Below are positions 1 to 7,777 of a stretch of DNA of 42,819 bases, in pieces (positions within the stretch are counted from its first letter, which is position 1; each line of letters opens with the position of its first letter). Under the pieces are notes generated by a model. The model saw nothing but the letters and a program-made list of their open reading frames with translations. It was not told the DNA's origin and searched no databases. Both the position numbers and the translations under genes were made by a program. This DNA is from Thermodesulfobacteriota bacterium. GTDB taxonomy: Bacteria > Desulfobacterota > BSN033 > UBA1163. Location: the NCBI GenBank assembly GCA_030017685.1, contig JASEHH010000022.1:1-42819 (forward strand), written 5' to 3'.

Positions 1-603
1 GATATCCCCGGGATGACAGAACTCTATGGGCCCGGAACCGGACTGGATTGTGTTTATCATGAAGGGATCCACTACTGGGCAGACTACTATATACTTGAAC
101 TTCTGAATCCGGAAACCCTTGAACCGGTTGCTCCGGGAGAAACCGGAGAAATGGTGGTCACAACCCTGCGGAAAGAAGCCGCCCCTCTGGTCCGCTACCG
201 CACCCGCGATCTCACCCGCCTCATCCCCAAGAGGTGTTCCTGCGGCTCTGTTTTACCCATGCATGACAGGCTTCTGGGCCGTTCGGACGATATGTTTATC
301 ATCAGGGCAGTCAACATCTATCCTGGTCAGATCGATTACATCCTTTCAAACTCAAAGGGTATGGGGAGTGAATATCAGATTCATCTCAAGCGGAAAGAGG
401 ATGGCAAAGACTATATGACCGTTATTGTTGAGAGGGAGGAAGGAGGTGATCCGGCAGGGGATACGATCCATGCCAGCGCCATCGAAGAAGAGATCAAAAA
501 ACAGATTCTGGTGAGCGGGAAGGTGGAAATTGTCGATTACGGTTCGCTTCCGAGGTCGGAACGGAAGAGCAAGCGGGTCTTCGACCACCGGGAAGAGTCG
601 TGA
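1..603 (+). CDS. paaK-like: Phenylacetate-CoA ligase family protein, C-terminal part (5' end outside window)
   Basis: The reading frame is open from base 1 and the upstream part is missing. The visible part begins with DIPGMTELYGPG, which matches the adenylate-forming-enzyme motif Y-G-x-T-E region of PaaK-type ligases. It then shows the hinge-region YRTRDLTRL and the C-terminal mobile domain (GRSDDMFIIRAVNIYP), ending in a typical Lys-containing tail (ERKSKRVFD). PaaK-type enzymes activate aryl or aryl-acetic acids with ATP and CoA in the cytoplasm. A Cys pair (KRCSCGS) near the hinge is common in this family. The gene sits directly before an ABC uptake system of the Liv type, which suggests import followed by CoA activation of an organic acid. 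The substrate cannot be told from sequence; other acyl/aryl-CoA ligases of the same fold are possible. Confidence 0.88.
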   Translation, partial: DIPGMTELYGPGTGLDCVYHEGIHYWADYYILELLNPETLEPVAPGETGEMVVTTLRKEAAPLVRYRTRDLTRLIPKRCSCGSVLPMHDRLLGRSDDMFIIRAVNIYPGQIDYILSNSKGMGSEYQIHLKRKEDGKDYMTVIVEREEGGDPAGDTIHASAIEEEIKKQILVSGKVEIVDYGSLPRSERKSKRVFDHREES

Positions 604-646
604 TGAGTTAGAAAAAAGAAAGGAGGTGGAGCGTCGCATAAAAAGC

Positions 647-675
647 TTGACAATTTTCCTATCACTGTATACAGT
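647..675 (+). promoter_or_regulatory. Candidate sigma70 promoter with an overlapping palindromic operator
   Basis: TTGACA lies at 647-652. A weak -10 (TACAGT, 670-675, 17-bp spacer, or TATACA at 668-673) follows. The -10 overlaps a perfect 12-bp palindrome ACTGTATACAGT at 664-675. Palindromes with a GTATAC core are typical of GntR/FadR-type repressors, but no such regulator is in the window. It lies in the 221-bp gap before the transporter genes, so it probably controls them. This is an inference from sequence alone. Confidence 0.45.
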
Positions 676-824
676 ATCCAGTAATTTCAAGGAGCCGCAT
701 AACAGTAACAATGGAGTAGAAACCATCACAAAGGGGGGATGCCCGTCGTTAAATCTTAAGGAAGAGGAAGAAGAAGGAAGTTTCAGGTTCGTTTTACTAT
801 CCATTATTCCGGAGGTGATAAGAT

Positions 825-1964
825 ATGAAAAGAGGATTATTGATTATTCTTGTTTTGGGATTCTGCATGTTCTCTTCAGGTGTCAGCTATGGAGCCGAAC
901 CCATCAAGATCGGAGCGATCTTTTCCCTGACCGGCCCCGGAGCGCACATCGGGGTGGCGCAGAGAAATTCCGTTCTGATCGCCATCGATGAATTTAACAA
1001 AAAAGGGGGGGTGGGAGGCCGACCGGTCGAGATGGTAGTCGGTGACGATGAAAGCGATCCCACCAAGGCCGTCATGGCCCTTAGAAAGATGGTCGAGACG
1101 CAACCGATCGTCGCCTTGATCGGACCAACCCGGACCGATACGGGAATGGCCATGATCCCCACACTCGAAAAAGAAGGAATTCCCACCTTCATGCATGCCG
1201 GTGGAGATGTCATCATCACACCCGTAAGAAAATGGATCTTCAAATCACCCTACCGGGCCGCCGATGCTATGGAACGAATTGCTCTCTATCTGAAGAAACA
1301 TAACCTTACCAAGGTTGGCTTTCTCCATGCCTCTGACGGCTTTGGAAAGGATGGGGCGGCCATTGTGGACCGGCTGGCCGCCAAGCATGGATTTGAGGTT
1401 GTGGCAAAAGAAACCTTCGACATGAAAGATGTGGACATGACCGCTCAATTGACCCGCATCAATGCCAGAGGCCCTCGGGCCATCATTATATGGACCATTG
1501 GTCCGCCGATGGGTATTACTACTAAGAATGCCCGCGCCCTTGGCATTACGGTCCCCCTCTTTCAGTGCCACGGCGGTGCTGAGCCCATCTTCTTTAGACT
1601 CGCAGGCGATGCCGCAGAAGGGGTGATGATGCCTTCGACCAAAATCGTTGTGGCGGATAAGCTTCCTGACACCGATGTTCAAAAGAAGAAACTCGTAGAT
1701 TACATCAAAGAATATGAAACACGTTTCAAAGACGTGCCGGGAACGATGGTGGCTTACGGAGCGGATGCCGCCTACCTTCTCCTCGAAGCGATTAAGCAAG
1801 CAGGACCTGACCGGGCCAAGATACGGGATGCCCTCGAAGGGATGAAGGGCTATGTTGGCCTCAGCGGGATTTACAACCTCTCACCCGAAGACCACACCGG
1901 AACAACGGCGAAAGATATCGCTCTGGTGAAAGCGGAGAAGGGAAGATTTATACTGGTCGAATAG
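825..1964 (+). CDS. livK-like: Branched-chain amino acid-type ABC transporter substrate-binding protein
   Basis: The product is 379 residues with a Sec signal peptide (about residues 1-24, hydrophobic core LLIILVLGFCMF, cleavage near VSYGA). The mature protein begins EPIKIGAIFSLTGPGA, the standard opening of periplasmic Leu/Ile/Val-binding (Peripla_BP_6) proteins. Conserved stretches include FNKKGGVGGRPVE, the DDESDP loop and LIGPTRTDTG. The start is supported by GGAGGTG ten bases upstream. It binds its ligand in the periplasm and delivers it to the LivHM permease. In Deltaproteobacteria such proteins often bind aromatic or short organic acids rather than amino acids, and the neighbouring CoA ligase fits that, but the ligand is not determinable here. 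Confidence 0.9.
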   Translation: MKRGLLIILVLGFCMFSSGVSYGAEPIKIGAIFSLTGPGAHIGVAQRNSVLIAIDEFNKKGGVGGRPVEMVVGDDESDPTKAVMALRKMVETQPIVALIGPTRTDTGMAMIPTLEKEGIPTFMHAGGDVIITPVRKWIFKSPYRAADAMERIALYLKKHNLTKVGFLHASDGFGKDGAAIVDRLAAKHGFEVVAKETFDMKDVDMTAQLTRINARGPRAIIIWTIGPPMGITTKNARALGITVPLFQCHGGAEPIFFRLAGDAAEGVMMPSTKIVVADKLPDTDVQKKKLVDYIKEYETRFKDVPGTMVAYGADAAYLLLEAIKQAGPDRAKIRDALEGMKGYVGLSGIYNLSPEDHTGTTAKDIALVKAEKGRFILVE

Positions 1965-1971
1965 AAACAGC

Positions 1972-2001
1972 GGCCGAAGTCCCTGACAGGGGGCTTCGGC
2001 C
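1972..2001 (+). terminator. Stem-loop between livK-like and livH-like genes (terminator/attenuator)
   Basis: GGCCGAAG (1972-1979) pairs with CTTCGGCC (1994-2001), and an inner CCC/GGG extends the stem. It is followed by GTTTTATA, a weak U tract. Position directly after the binding-protein gene suggests partial termination that makes more binding protein than permease. Confidence 0.55.
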
Positions 2002-2051
2002 AGTTTTATACGGTCAATCGCAACTCTTTTCACAATCAGAGATGCCTCGTC

Positions 2052-2936
2052 ATGGGATTTTACGAGCAGATACTGCAATTTGTCCTTACCGGCCTCACCA
2101 TAGGGGCCATCTATGCCCTGGTGGCCCTTGGTTTTAATATCATCCACAACGCCACGGGAATCGTCAACTTTGTCCAGTGTGAGTTTGTCACCCTGGGCGG
2201 AATGATGATGTATACCTATTATTCGCTTCTGGGAATTCCTCTCATCCTCTCCTTCTTTCTCTCCATGACAACAATTATCCTTTTGGGCGCTCTGATCGAA
2301 AGAGGACCCATCCGGGTCGCCAGATCGAAGGCCATCATCGTCCTCGTCTTCATCACAATCGGCCTCTCCTCAACTATCCGGGGAACGGCGCTTCTGGCAT
2401 GGGGCCCTGATAATGTCCCCCTTCCCTCCTTCTCCGGGGAGAATGTGATCCGTATTTTAGGGGCGGCCATCCTTCCGCAACACCTCTGGATCTTTGGCAT
2501 TACGATCGGGGTCGTCATCTTTCTCCAATACTTTTTTCATCGAACCCTGATCGGAAAGGCGATGAGAGCCACGGCAGTCAATCGAAAGGCCGCCTCCCTC
2601 ATGGGGATCAGCGTCAACCGGATGGTTTTACTCTCCTTTGCCATGAGCGGAGGAATCGGCGCCGTGGGAGGAATGATCATCGCGCCCATCACCACCACCT
2701 CCTATGACACTGGAATCATGCTGGCCCTTAAGGGGTTCTCAGCCGCCATCCTGGGCGGCTATGGAAACAATGCAGGTGCCATTGCCGGAGGACTGATCCT
2801 GGGGGTGCTGGAATCCCTCGGCGCCGGACTGATCTCTTCCAAGTTTAAGAATGCTTTTGCCTTTTTGATCCTTCTGCTCGTTCTCTTTTTCAAACCGACA
2901 GGATTATTAGGTTATGGTGAGTCAGAGCGGGTGTAA
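2052..2936 (+). CDS. livH-like: Branched-chain amino acid-type ABC transporter permease (LivH family)
   Basis: The product is 294 residues, the usual LivH length, and almost wholly hydrophobic with about eight membrane spans. It shows the family opening (FVLTGLTIGAIYALVALGFNIIHNATG) and the cytoplasmic coupling-loop region TLIGKAMRATAVNRKAASLMGI that contacts the ATPases. The C-terminal part ALKGFSAAILGGYGNNAG is also typical. It would form the transmembrane channel with the LivM-like protein. The start has only a weak ribosome-binding site (CAGAGAT, spaced by 7). The gene follows an apparent attenuator hairpin. Confidence 0.9.
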   Translation: MGFYEQILQFVLTGLTIGAIYALVALGFNIIHNATGIVNFVQCEFVTLGGMMMYTYYSLLGIPLILSFFLSMTTIILLGALIERGPIRVARSKAIIVLVFITIGLSSTIRGTALLAWGPDNVPLPSFSGENVIRILGAAILPQHLWIFGITIGVVIFLQYFFHRTLIGKAMRATAVNRKAASLMGISVNRMVLLSFAMSGGIGAVGGMIIAPITTTSYDTGIMLALKGFSAAILGGYGNNAGAIAGGLILGVLESLGAGLISSKFKNAFAFLILLLVLFFKPTGLLGYGESERV

Positions 2937-2945
2937 AAACGATCA

Positions 2946-3140
2946 TTGAAAAATGCAAATTTAACAATGATAATCTCGTAAAAAGTCGAATTTCCGTCAC
3001 TCCGGCGAAAGCCGGAGTCCAGAACCCTTTGAAATAACTGGATTCCTGTTTTCACAGGAATGACAAACCGGAGAAAAAATGACTTCTTACGGCTTTATCA
3101 ACAATGAAAAATGTTAAATTTGCAATGCTAATTTTGCAAT
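2946..3140. repeat. Degenerate inverted word array interrupted by MITE copy A
   Basis: Outside the MITE (2969-3099) the flanks are related inverted sequences: TGCAAATTTAACA at 2954-2966 and its exact reverse complement at 3112-3124, each next to AATGAAAAATG-type words. With the MITE and its 6-bp duplication (AACAAT) removed, the site reads as a continuous array of ATGAAAAATG/TTAAATTTG words. The array supplies the sequence just before the livM-like start. Confidence 0.6.
2969..3099. mobile_element. MITE copy A, 131 bp
   Basis: The ends are imperfect terminal inverted repeats, GATAATCTCGTAAAAAGTC on the left and GACTTCTTACGGCTTTATC on the right. Inside are two hairpins of the widespread type: CTCCGGCGAAAGCCGGAG and TTCCTGTTTTCACAGGAA. 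AACAAT occurs immediately on both sides (2963-2968 and 3100-3105), a 6-bp target duplication. There is no coding capacity. Confidence 0.8.
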
Positions 3141-4137
3141 GAGAAATCGATTTAAATTTATGGCCCCGTTCACCCAAAAGAAAGAGACCTTATTTTTAAT
3201 TATATTTGCCCTGGGCATTGTTCTCATCCCCTTGTTCGTAAAGAATAAATACTACTTCATGGTGATGAATATCGTCGGCCTCAATACCATCGTGGTCATC
3301 GGCCTCAATCTGCTTATCGGTTTTACAGGACAGATCTCCCTGGGCCATGCCGCCTTCTACGGGATGGGAGCCTATCTCTCTGCAATTTTCACCACCACCT
3401 ACGGATTCCCCCCCTGGCCGACGATCGCCCTGGCCATGATCATCACCGGGATGGTCGCCTACTTCGTCGGCTACCCTTCCCTTAAATTGAAGGGCCACTA
3501 CTTGGTGATGGCCACGCTCGGATTCAGTATCATTGTTCACATCTTCATGGTCGAGCTGGACCAAATCACCGGCGGCCCCTCCGGATTCCCAGGAATCCCA
3601 CATCTCTCCATTGGCAAACTCGTCTTCCATGATGATCTTAAGAACTTCTACCTCATCTGGACTTTTGCCTTCCTCTGCATTCTCGTCTCGCTTAACCTGG
3701 TCAACTCCCGTGTGGGGAGGGCGCTCAAGGCCATTCACGGCAGTGAAGTGGCCGCTAACACCTTGGGAATTGATACGGATAAATACAAGGCCAAGGTCTT
3801 TGTCCTGAGCGCCATCTTCGCCTCCCTTGCAGGAAGCCTCTATGCGCACTACATCACCTTCATCAGCCCCCGGAGCTTCGACTTCTACTACTCCATCCAG
3901 GTGGTCACCATGGTCATCGTGGGAGGGATGGGAAGTGTCTGGGGCGCTTTTTTCGGAGCAGGCCTTCTGACCGTTCTTTCGGAGATTCTCCATGTTACAG
4001 AAAAATTTAATATCATTATCTATGGCGCCATCCTCACCCTTGTCCTCGTCTTTCTTCCGGAAGGGATGGTGGTCGGCTTCTACAGCTTCTACCGAAGGCG
4101 AAAGGTGAAAACCCTGATTGAAAAGGAAGGGAATTAG
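3139..4137 (+). CDS. livM-like: Branched-chain amino acid-type ABC transporter permease (LivM family)
   Basis: The product is 332 residues, the typical LivM size, with about eight to ten hydrophobic segments. Family signatures are NLLIGFTGQISLGHAAFYGMGAY and, near the C-terminus, VVTMVIVGGMGSVWGAFFGA. The loop NSRVGRALKAIHGSEVAANTLGI is the expected ATPase-coupling region. It pairs with the LivH-like permease. The chosen ATG has no convincing ribosome-binding site because the preceding sequence is a repeat/MITE. A second ATG at 3163 is possible. The MITE lies between the two permease genes, which should be cotranscribed, so the insertion seems tolerated. Confidence 0.9.
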   Translation: MRNRFKFMAPFTQKKETLFLIIFALGIVLIPLFVKNKYYFMVMNIVGLNTIVVIGLNLLIGFTGQISLGHAAFYGMGAYLSAIFTTTYGFPPWPTIALAMIITGMVAYFVGYPSLKLKGHYLVMATLGFSIIVHIFMVELDQITGGPSGFPGIPHLSIGKLVFHDDLKNFYLIWTFAFLCILVSLNLVNSRVGRALKAIHGSEVAANTLGIDTDKYKAKVFVLSAIFASLAGSLYAHYITFISPRSFDFYYSIQVVTMVIVGGMGSVWGAFFGAGLLTVLSEILHVTEKFNIIIYGAILTLVLVFLPEGMVVGFYSFYRRRKVKTLIEKEGN

Positions 4138-4187
4138 CCCCCTCACCCTTCCCCTCTCCCCGCCGGGTAGTGGGATGGAGTGAGGAG
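4136..4187. repeat. CCCTCACCC...CTCTCCCC-type palindromic repeat, copy 1
   Basis: The stretch after the livM-like stop reads CCCCTCACCCTTCCCCTC then CCCCGCCGGG and returns towards GAGTGAGGAG, an imperfect hairpin. The same repeat type occurs at 24931, 35068 and 36219. It supplies a spurious upstream GTG start for the next gene. Confidence 0.65.
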
Positions 4188-4212
4188 AATTTTTAAATAT
4201 CTTTCATTTACA

Positions 4213-4983
4213 ATGGGAATTTCTGAAGTCATACTGAAGGTGGATCATGTCCGGAAATTTTTTGGCGGGGTCGCCGCCCTCAACGACGTTTCGTTTGAGG
4301 TCAACCGGAATGAGATCACGGCGATCATCGGTCCTAACGGCGCCGGCAAGACCACTCTGATCAACCTGATCACAGGCATTTATCCTCCCACCTCCGGGAA
4401 GATCGTTTTTGAAAGGAAGACGATTTCCAGGCTCAAACCATTCCATATCGCCTACCAGGGGATCACTCGGACTTTCCAGAACATTCAGGTCTTTCACAAC
4501 ATGACCGTCCTCGAAAATGTCATGGTCGGCCTTCATACTCAGACCGAATCAGAATTTCTAAACTGTCTCCTCCATCTTCCGAAGGTTAAAAGGGAGGAGA
4601 GGCAGGTGGCCGAAGAGGGGGCCTCCCTGCTCCGCTTCTTCCATCTCGAAAGCAAGTCAGACTGGCTCAGCTCAAGCCTTCCCTACGGAGAGCAAAAGCG
4701 CCTCGAGATCGCCCGGGCCCTTGCTGGAAAACCAAAACTCCTTCTCCTTGACGAACCTGTTGCAGGTCTCAACATCAGGGAGACGGAGGAGATGGCCGAA
4801 CTGATATTGAAGATCAAGAAGATGGGAATCACGATCATCCTGGTTGAACATGATATGAACCTGGTGATGGGAATCTCCGATAAAATTACAGTCCTCAACT
4901 ATGGGCAGAAGATCTCAGGGGGAACCCCCGAGGAGGTCCAGAAGGATCCAAAAGTGATTCAGGCTTACCTGGGAGAGGAATGA
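4213..4983 (+). CDS. livG-like: ABC transporter ATP-binding protein (LivG family)
   Basis: From the ATG at 4213 the product is 256 residues. An upstream in-frame GTG at 4180 lies in a palindromic repeat and would add an unlikely MRRIFKYLSFT. Walker A is GPNGAGKTT (residues 40-48), the signature region LPYGEQKRLEIARAL, Walker B LLLLDEPVAGL, and the switch His LVEHDM. The signature PYGEQ in place of LSGGQ, and the C-terminal GQKISGGTPEEV, are typical of LivG. It is one of two cytoplasmic ATPases powering import. The livF-like gene follows after 3 bp, so they are cotranscribed. Confidence 0.92.
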   Translation: MGISEVILKVDHVRKFFGGVAALNDVSFEVNRNEITAIIGPNGAGKTTLINLITGIYPPTSGKIVFERKTISRLKPFHIAYQGITRTFQNIQVFHNMTVLENVMVGLHTQTESEFLNCLLHLPKVKREERQVAEEGASLLRFFHLESKSDWLSSSLPYGEQKRLEIARALAGKPKLLLLDEPVAGLNIRETEEMAELILKIKKMGITIILVEHDMNLVMGISDKITVLNYGQKISGGTPEEVQKDPKVIQAYLGEE

Positions 4984-4986
4984 GGT

Positions 4987-5727
4987 ATGCTCAACATTGA
5001 CCTCATCAATACTTACTATGGTCAGATCCATGCCCTGAAAGACCTCTCCCTCCATATCGAAAAGGAGGAGATCGTTGCCCTGATCGGCTCGAATGGCGCG
5101 GGGAAATCAACTCTTCTAAACACAATCTCAGGCATTACCCCTCCCCGCACAGGTTCGATCCGTTTTAATGGGGTCGAGATTTCACGGATCTCTCCGGAGA
5201 AGATCGTCTCACAGAGAATTGTGCAGGTGCCGGAGGGACGGCAACTCTTCAGCCCCCTTACCGTCCTCGAAAATCTGGAACTGGGGGCATTTCTCCGGTT
5301 CTCCGGAGAATCGAGGAAAAATATTGAAAAAGATCTCCACTATGTGATGGAACTCTTCCCCATCCTCAAGGAAAGAAGGGAACAGAAAGCAGGAACATTG
5401 AGCGGCGGGGAGCAGCAGATGCTCTCCATTGGCCGGGGCATCATGGGAAGACCCATGTTGATGCTCCTGGATGAACCCTCTCTGGGTTTAGCTCCCCTGA
5501 TCGTTACGGAAATTTTTAATGTTATCCGAAAATTGCAGGAGGATAAAACGACGATCCTTCTTGTTGAACAGAATGCAAAGGCCGCCCTCCGAATCGCCGA
5601 TCGTGCCTATGTGATCGAAACCGGTAGAATCACCCTGAAAGGGGAGGCGAAGGTTTTAATGGAGAACGAAGAAGTCAAAAAGGCTTATCTCGGCAAGGAT
5701 TATCGTGAGAAACGGAGGCAGATATGA
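4987..5727 (+). CDS. livF-like: ABC transporter ATP-binding protein (LivF family)
   Basis: The product is 246 residues, near the normal length for LivF. Walker A GSNGAGKST is at residues 34-42, the signature LSGGEQQMLSIGRG, Walker B MLLDEPSLGL and switch LVEQNAKAAL. The VPEGRQLFSPLTVLENLELGA stretch is diagnostic of LivF. It forms the ATPase pair with LivG. The ribosome-binding site GAGGAATGAGGT overlaps the livG-like stop. Its own end overlaps the start of the next gene by 4 bp (ATGA), tying the transporter translationally to the molybdenum-hydroxylase genes. Confidence 0.92.
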   Translation: MLNIDLINTYYGQIHALKDLSLHIEKEEIVALIGSNGAGKSTLLNTISGITPPRTGSIRFNGVEISRISPEKIVSQRIVQVPEGRQLFSPLTVLENLELGAFLRFSGESRKNIEKDLHYVMELFPILKERREQKAGTLSGGEQQMLSIGRGIMGRPMLMLLDEPSLGLAPLIVTEIFNVIRKLQEDKTTILLVEQNAKAALRIADRAYVIETGRITLKGEAKVLMENEEVKKAYLGKDYREKRRQI

Positions 5728-6695
5728 AAAAGTTTGACTACCTCAAACCCCATACCCTCGATGAGGCTCTCTCCCTTCTAAATCAATACGGCAACAGAGC
5801 ACAGCTCATAGCGGGGGGCACGGATGTCATCGTCATGATCAAGCAGAAGAAACTGTTTCCGGATGTCCTCATCTCCCTTCAAGGGATCCCGGGATTGGGT
5901 CAAATTGATTATAACGGAATGCTCAGGATTGGCCCGATGGTGACTCATCGAGCTATTGAAAAGTCCGAATTAATCCGGAAGGAATTTTCTGCCCTGACCG
6001 ATTCGGCGGATGTCCTCGGGTCTGTTCAGATCCGCAACGTGGCGACGATCGGAGGCAATATCGTTACGGCCGCTCCCTCAGCCGACACAGCCGCCCCGCT
6101 CCTTGCTCTGGGCGCGCAGGTCAAATTGAAGAGTATGCAAACTGAAAGGACCATTCCCATCGAGCAATTCTTCACCGGCCCAGGTGAAACGGTTTTAGAG
6201 AAGGGCCAGATTCTGACAGAGATTTTAATTCCAAAGCCCCTTCCCAACACAGGCTCTGCTTACTGGAAACTTCAGAGAAGGGGGGCCCTCGACCTTCCAA
6301 TCCTCGGAGTTGCCGTCCTTCTCTCTCTTGATAAGGCGACAGTGACCTGCTCAGATCTTCTTTGCACCGCCTCCCCTATCTCAACAGTGCTCCATTCCCT
6401 TGAAGGCGATGAGGTATTCTGTAAAGAGGTCAGAATCGCCTTGGGGGTCGCCGCCCCCACGCCGATGAGGGCAACTAAGGCTGAAAATCTTTTAAGGGGC
6501 AAGAAGATCAGTGACGAGCTTTTGAAGGAGGTAGCGGAGACCGCTGCCAAAGAAGCTCAGCCAAGGGATAGCCTTCGCGGGGAAGCCTGGTACCGTAGGG
6601 ATATGATCGAGGTCCTGGTGAAGCGCATGGCAATGAGATGTATCGAGAGGATATTAAGACCGGAAGAAACGATCTTCCCTGTGAGGCTATGGTAA
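5724..6695 (+). CDS. Molybdenum hydroxylase, FAD-binding medium subunit (XdhB/CoxM family)
   Basis: The product is 323 residues. It carries the FAD-binding PCMH-type motifs AGGTDV (residues 30-35) and QIRNVATIGGNIVTAAPSAD (102-121) and the C-terminal CO_deh_flav_C-type domain. In xanthine-dehydrogenase-family enzymes this subunit passes electrons between the 2Fe-2S subunit and an external carrier. An unusual segment of about 20 residues around 204-235 carries three cysteines (C209, C214, C233) where relatives usually have a short loop. This could bind an extra metal centre, as the 4Fe-4S loop of 4-hydroxybenzoyl-CoA reductase does at a different place, but the spacing differs. The start overlaps the livF-like stop, so the gene belongs to the same operon. 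Confidence 0.9.
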   Translation: MKKFDYLKPHTLDEALSLLNQYGNRAQLIAGGTDVIVMIKQKKLFPDVLISLQGIPGLGQIDYNGMLRIGPMVTHRAIEKSELIRKEFSALTDSADVLGSVQIRNVATIGGNIVTAAPSADTAAPLLALGAQVKLKSMQTERTIPIEQFFTGPGETVLEKGQILTEILIPKPLPNTGSAYWKLQRRGALDLPILGVAVLLSLDKATVTCSDLLCTASPISTVLHSLEGDEVFCKEVRIALGVAAPTPMRATKAENLLRGKKISDELLKEVAETAAKEAQPRDSLRGEAWYRRDMIEVLVKRMAMRCIERILRPEETIFPVRLW

Positions 6696-6718
6696 CCCTT
6701 GATAGAGGCGGGAGGATC

Positions 6719-6773
6719 GTCTCGCAAAGCGAGACTTGAGGGAAGAGGCAAAACCTTTTGCCTCCAACCTCAA
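6719..6773 (+). promoter_or_regulatory. Two strong stem-loops between the FAD and 2Fe-2S subunit genes
   Basis: GTCTCGCAAAGCGAGAC (6719-6735) is a perfect 7-bp stem with a 3-base loop. Next, GAGGCAAAACCTTTTGCCTC (6745-6764) is a perfect 9-bp stem, extended by TTGAGG (6736-6741) pairing with CCTCAA (6768-6773). No U tract follows. They may be mRNA-stabilising or processing structures, or a further repeat element. Confidence 0.6.
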
Positions 6774-6832
6774 ACGGAGTGCTCCTCAAGCGAAGCGATC
6801 ATCAAACATAGCGATCTTGAAAGGAGTATTTC

Positions 6833-7300
6833 ATGGGTAAACAAACACTTAGTTTTACATTAAATGGCGAACCCATCCAAATTGAGGTCGAACCTCATCT
6901 GACCCTATTGCAAGTTTTGAGGGATAAACTCGAATTCACCGGGACAAAAGAAGGGTGCGGTATGGGGGAGTGCGGCGCCTGTACTGTCCTCCTCAATGGG
7001 AAGACGGTCAACTCCTGTATCTTTCCTGCGCTCGAAGTCGAGGGGAAAAGCGTTACAACGATCGAGGGCCTGACCGATGGTCAGGGAAACCTCCATTCCA
7101 TCCAGAAAGCCTTCATTGAATACGGAGCCATCCAGTGTGGCTTCTGTACGCCCGGGATGGTCCTTTCTGCGAAAGCTCTTCTCGATGAGAACACGAAACC
7201 TACGGAGGAAGAGATTCGCCACGGAATTGCCGGAAACTTATGCCGCTGCACCGGGTATCTTCAGATCATCCAGGCGATCAAAGAAGCCAGTGAACAATAA
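6833..7300 (+). CDS. Molybdenum hydroxylase, 2Fe-2S small subunit (XdhC/CoxS family iron-sulfur subunit)
   Basis: The product is 155 residues, the usual length. The plant-type 2Fe-2S cluster ligands are C42, C47, C50 and C62 (GCGMGECGACTVLLNG). The second cluster ligands are C102, C105, C137 and C139 (QCGFCTPGM and CRCTGY). It transfers electrons from the molybdenum centre to the FAD subunit. The start has a clear AAAGGAG ribosome-binding site spaced by 7. The Mo-binding subunit should follow directly, but an S23-type gene cassette has been inserted in between. Confidence 0.95.
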   Translation: MGKQTLSFTLNGEPIQIEVEPHLTLLQVLRDKLEFTGTKEGCGMGECGACTVLLNGKTVNSCIFPALEVEGKSVTTIEGLTDGQGNLHSIQKAFIEYGAIQCGFCTPGMVLSAKALLDENTKPTEEEIRHGIAGNLCRCTGYLQIIQAIKEASEQ

Positions 7301-7310
7301 CAAGGGAATA

Positions 7311-7762
7311 CCCAATAACCAAATGACAATAATCAAATAATAACCAATGACTGAATCACCAATAATCAAACATTGCTTTGATCTCGAAAAGAGAACTTTA
7401 GAATTTGCTAAAAATGTAATCAAGCTTTGTAAACAGTTACCACAAAATGTGATCAATAGAGAACTCATCGCCCAGTTGGTCAATGCAAGCGGTTCGGTTG
7501 GCGCAAACTATCGCGAAGCAAATGATGCCTTAAGTAAAAAAGACTTTAAGCATCGTATCAAAATTACTCGAAAAGAAGCTAAAGAAACTCATTACTGGCT
7601 CGAACTTTTAATCGAAGCAAATCCAGAATTTAAAGAAAATATTGACATATTATTAAAGGAAGCGCTCGAATTAAAGAAGATATTTTCGTCAATCGCTAAC
7701 AGGTCTACTTAATTGGAAAATTGGTTATTATTTGGTGTTTGGTTATTGGTGATTGGTTATTA
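7311..7762. mobile_element. S23 cassette 1: four-helix-bundle gene with inverted word arrays
   Basis: The left array (7311-7349) is built from words such as CAATAACCAAATGACAATAA and CAATAATCAAAT. The right array (7710-7762) is the reverse-complement style, GGTTATTATTTGG, GGTTATTGGTGATTGG. The reverse complement of the right array closely follows the left one, giving imperfect inverted repeats around the gene at 7347-7712. The cassette separates two subunit genes of one enzyme. Confidence 0.75.
7347..7712 (+). CDS. Four-helix bundle protein (S23 / 23S rRNA intervening-sequence protein family), copy 1
   Basis: The product is 121 residues and predicted all-helical. It has the family's core motif QLVNASGSVGANYREANDA around residues 43-61 and a second amphipathic pair (KEAKETHYWLELLIEA). 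The family was first noted in intervening sequences of 23S rRNA genes. It is structurally related to the Avd accessory protein of diversity-generating retroelements; its function as a free-standing gene is unknown. It is more A+T-rich than its neighbours, and both ends lie in inverted word arrays, so it looks like an inserted cassette. No good ribosome-binding site is visible before the ATG. It belongs to a different subfamily from copies 2 and 4, which have the LxVWQKA opening. Confidence 0.85.
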   Translation: MTESPIIKHCFDLEKRTLEFAKNVIKLCKQLPQNVINRELIAQLVNASGSVGANYREANDALSKKDFKHRIKITRKEAKETHYWLELLIEANPEFKENIDILLKEALELKKIFSSIANRST

Positions 7763-7777
7763 GAAAAGGGAGGTTTT

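Noticed and set aside
3196-4146. A 316-residue open frame on the minus strand opposite the livM-like gene
   Set aside because: It is the antisense shadow of a strongly recognisable permease, rich in His/Asp/Glu with no family pattern.
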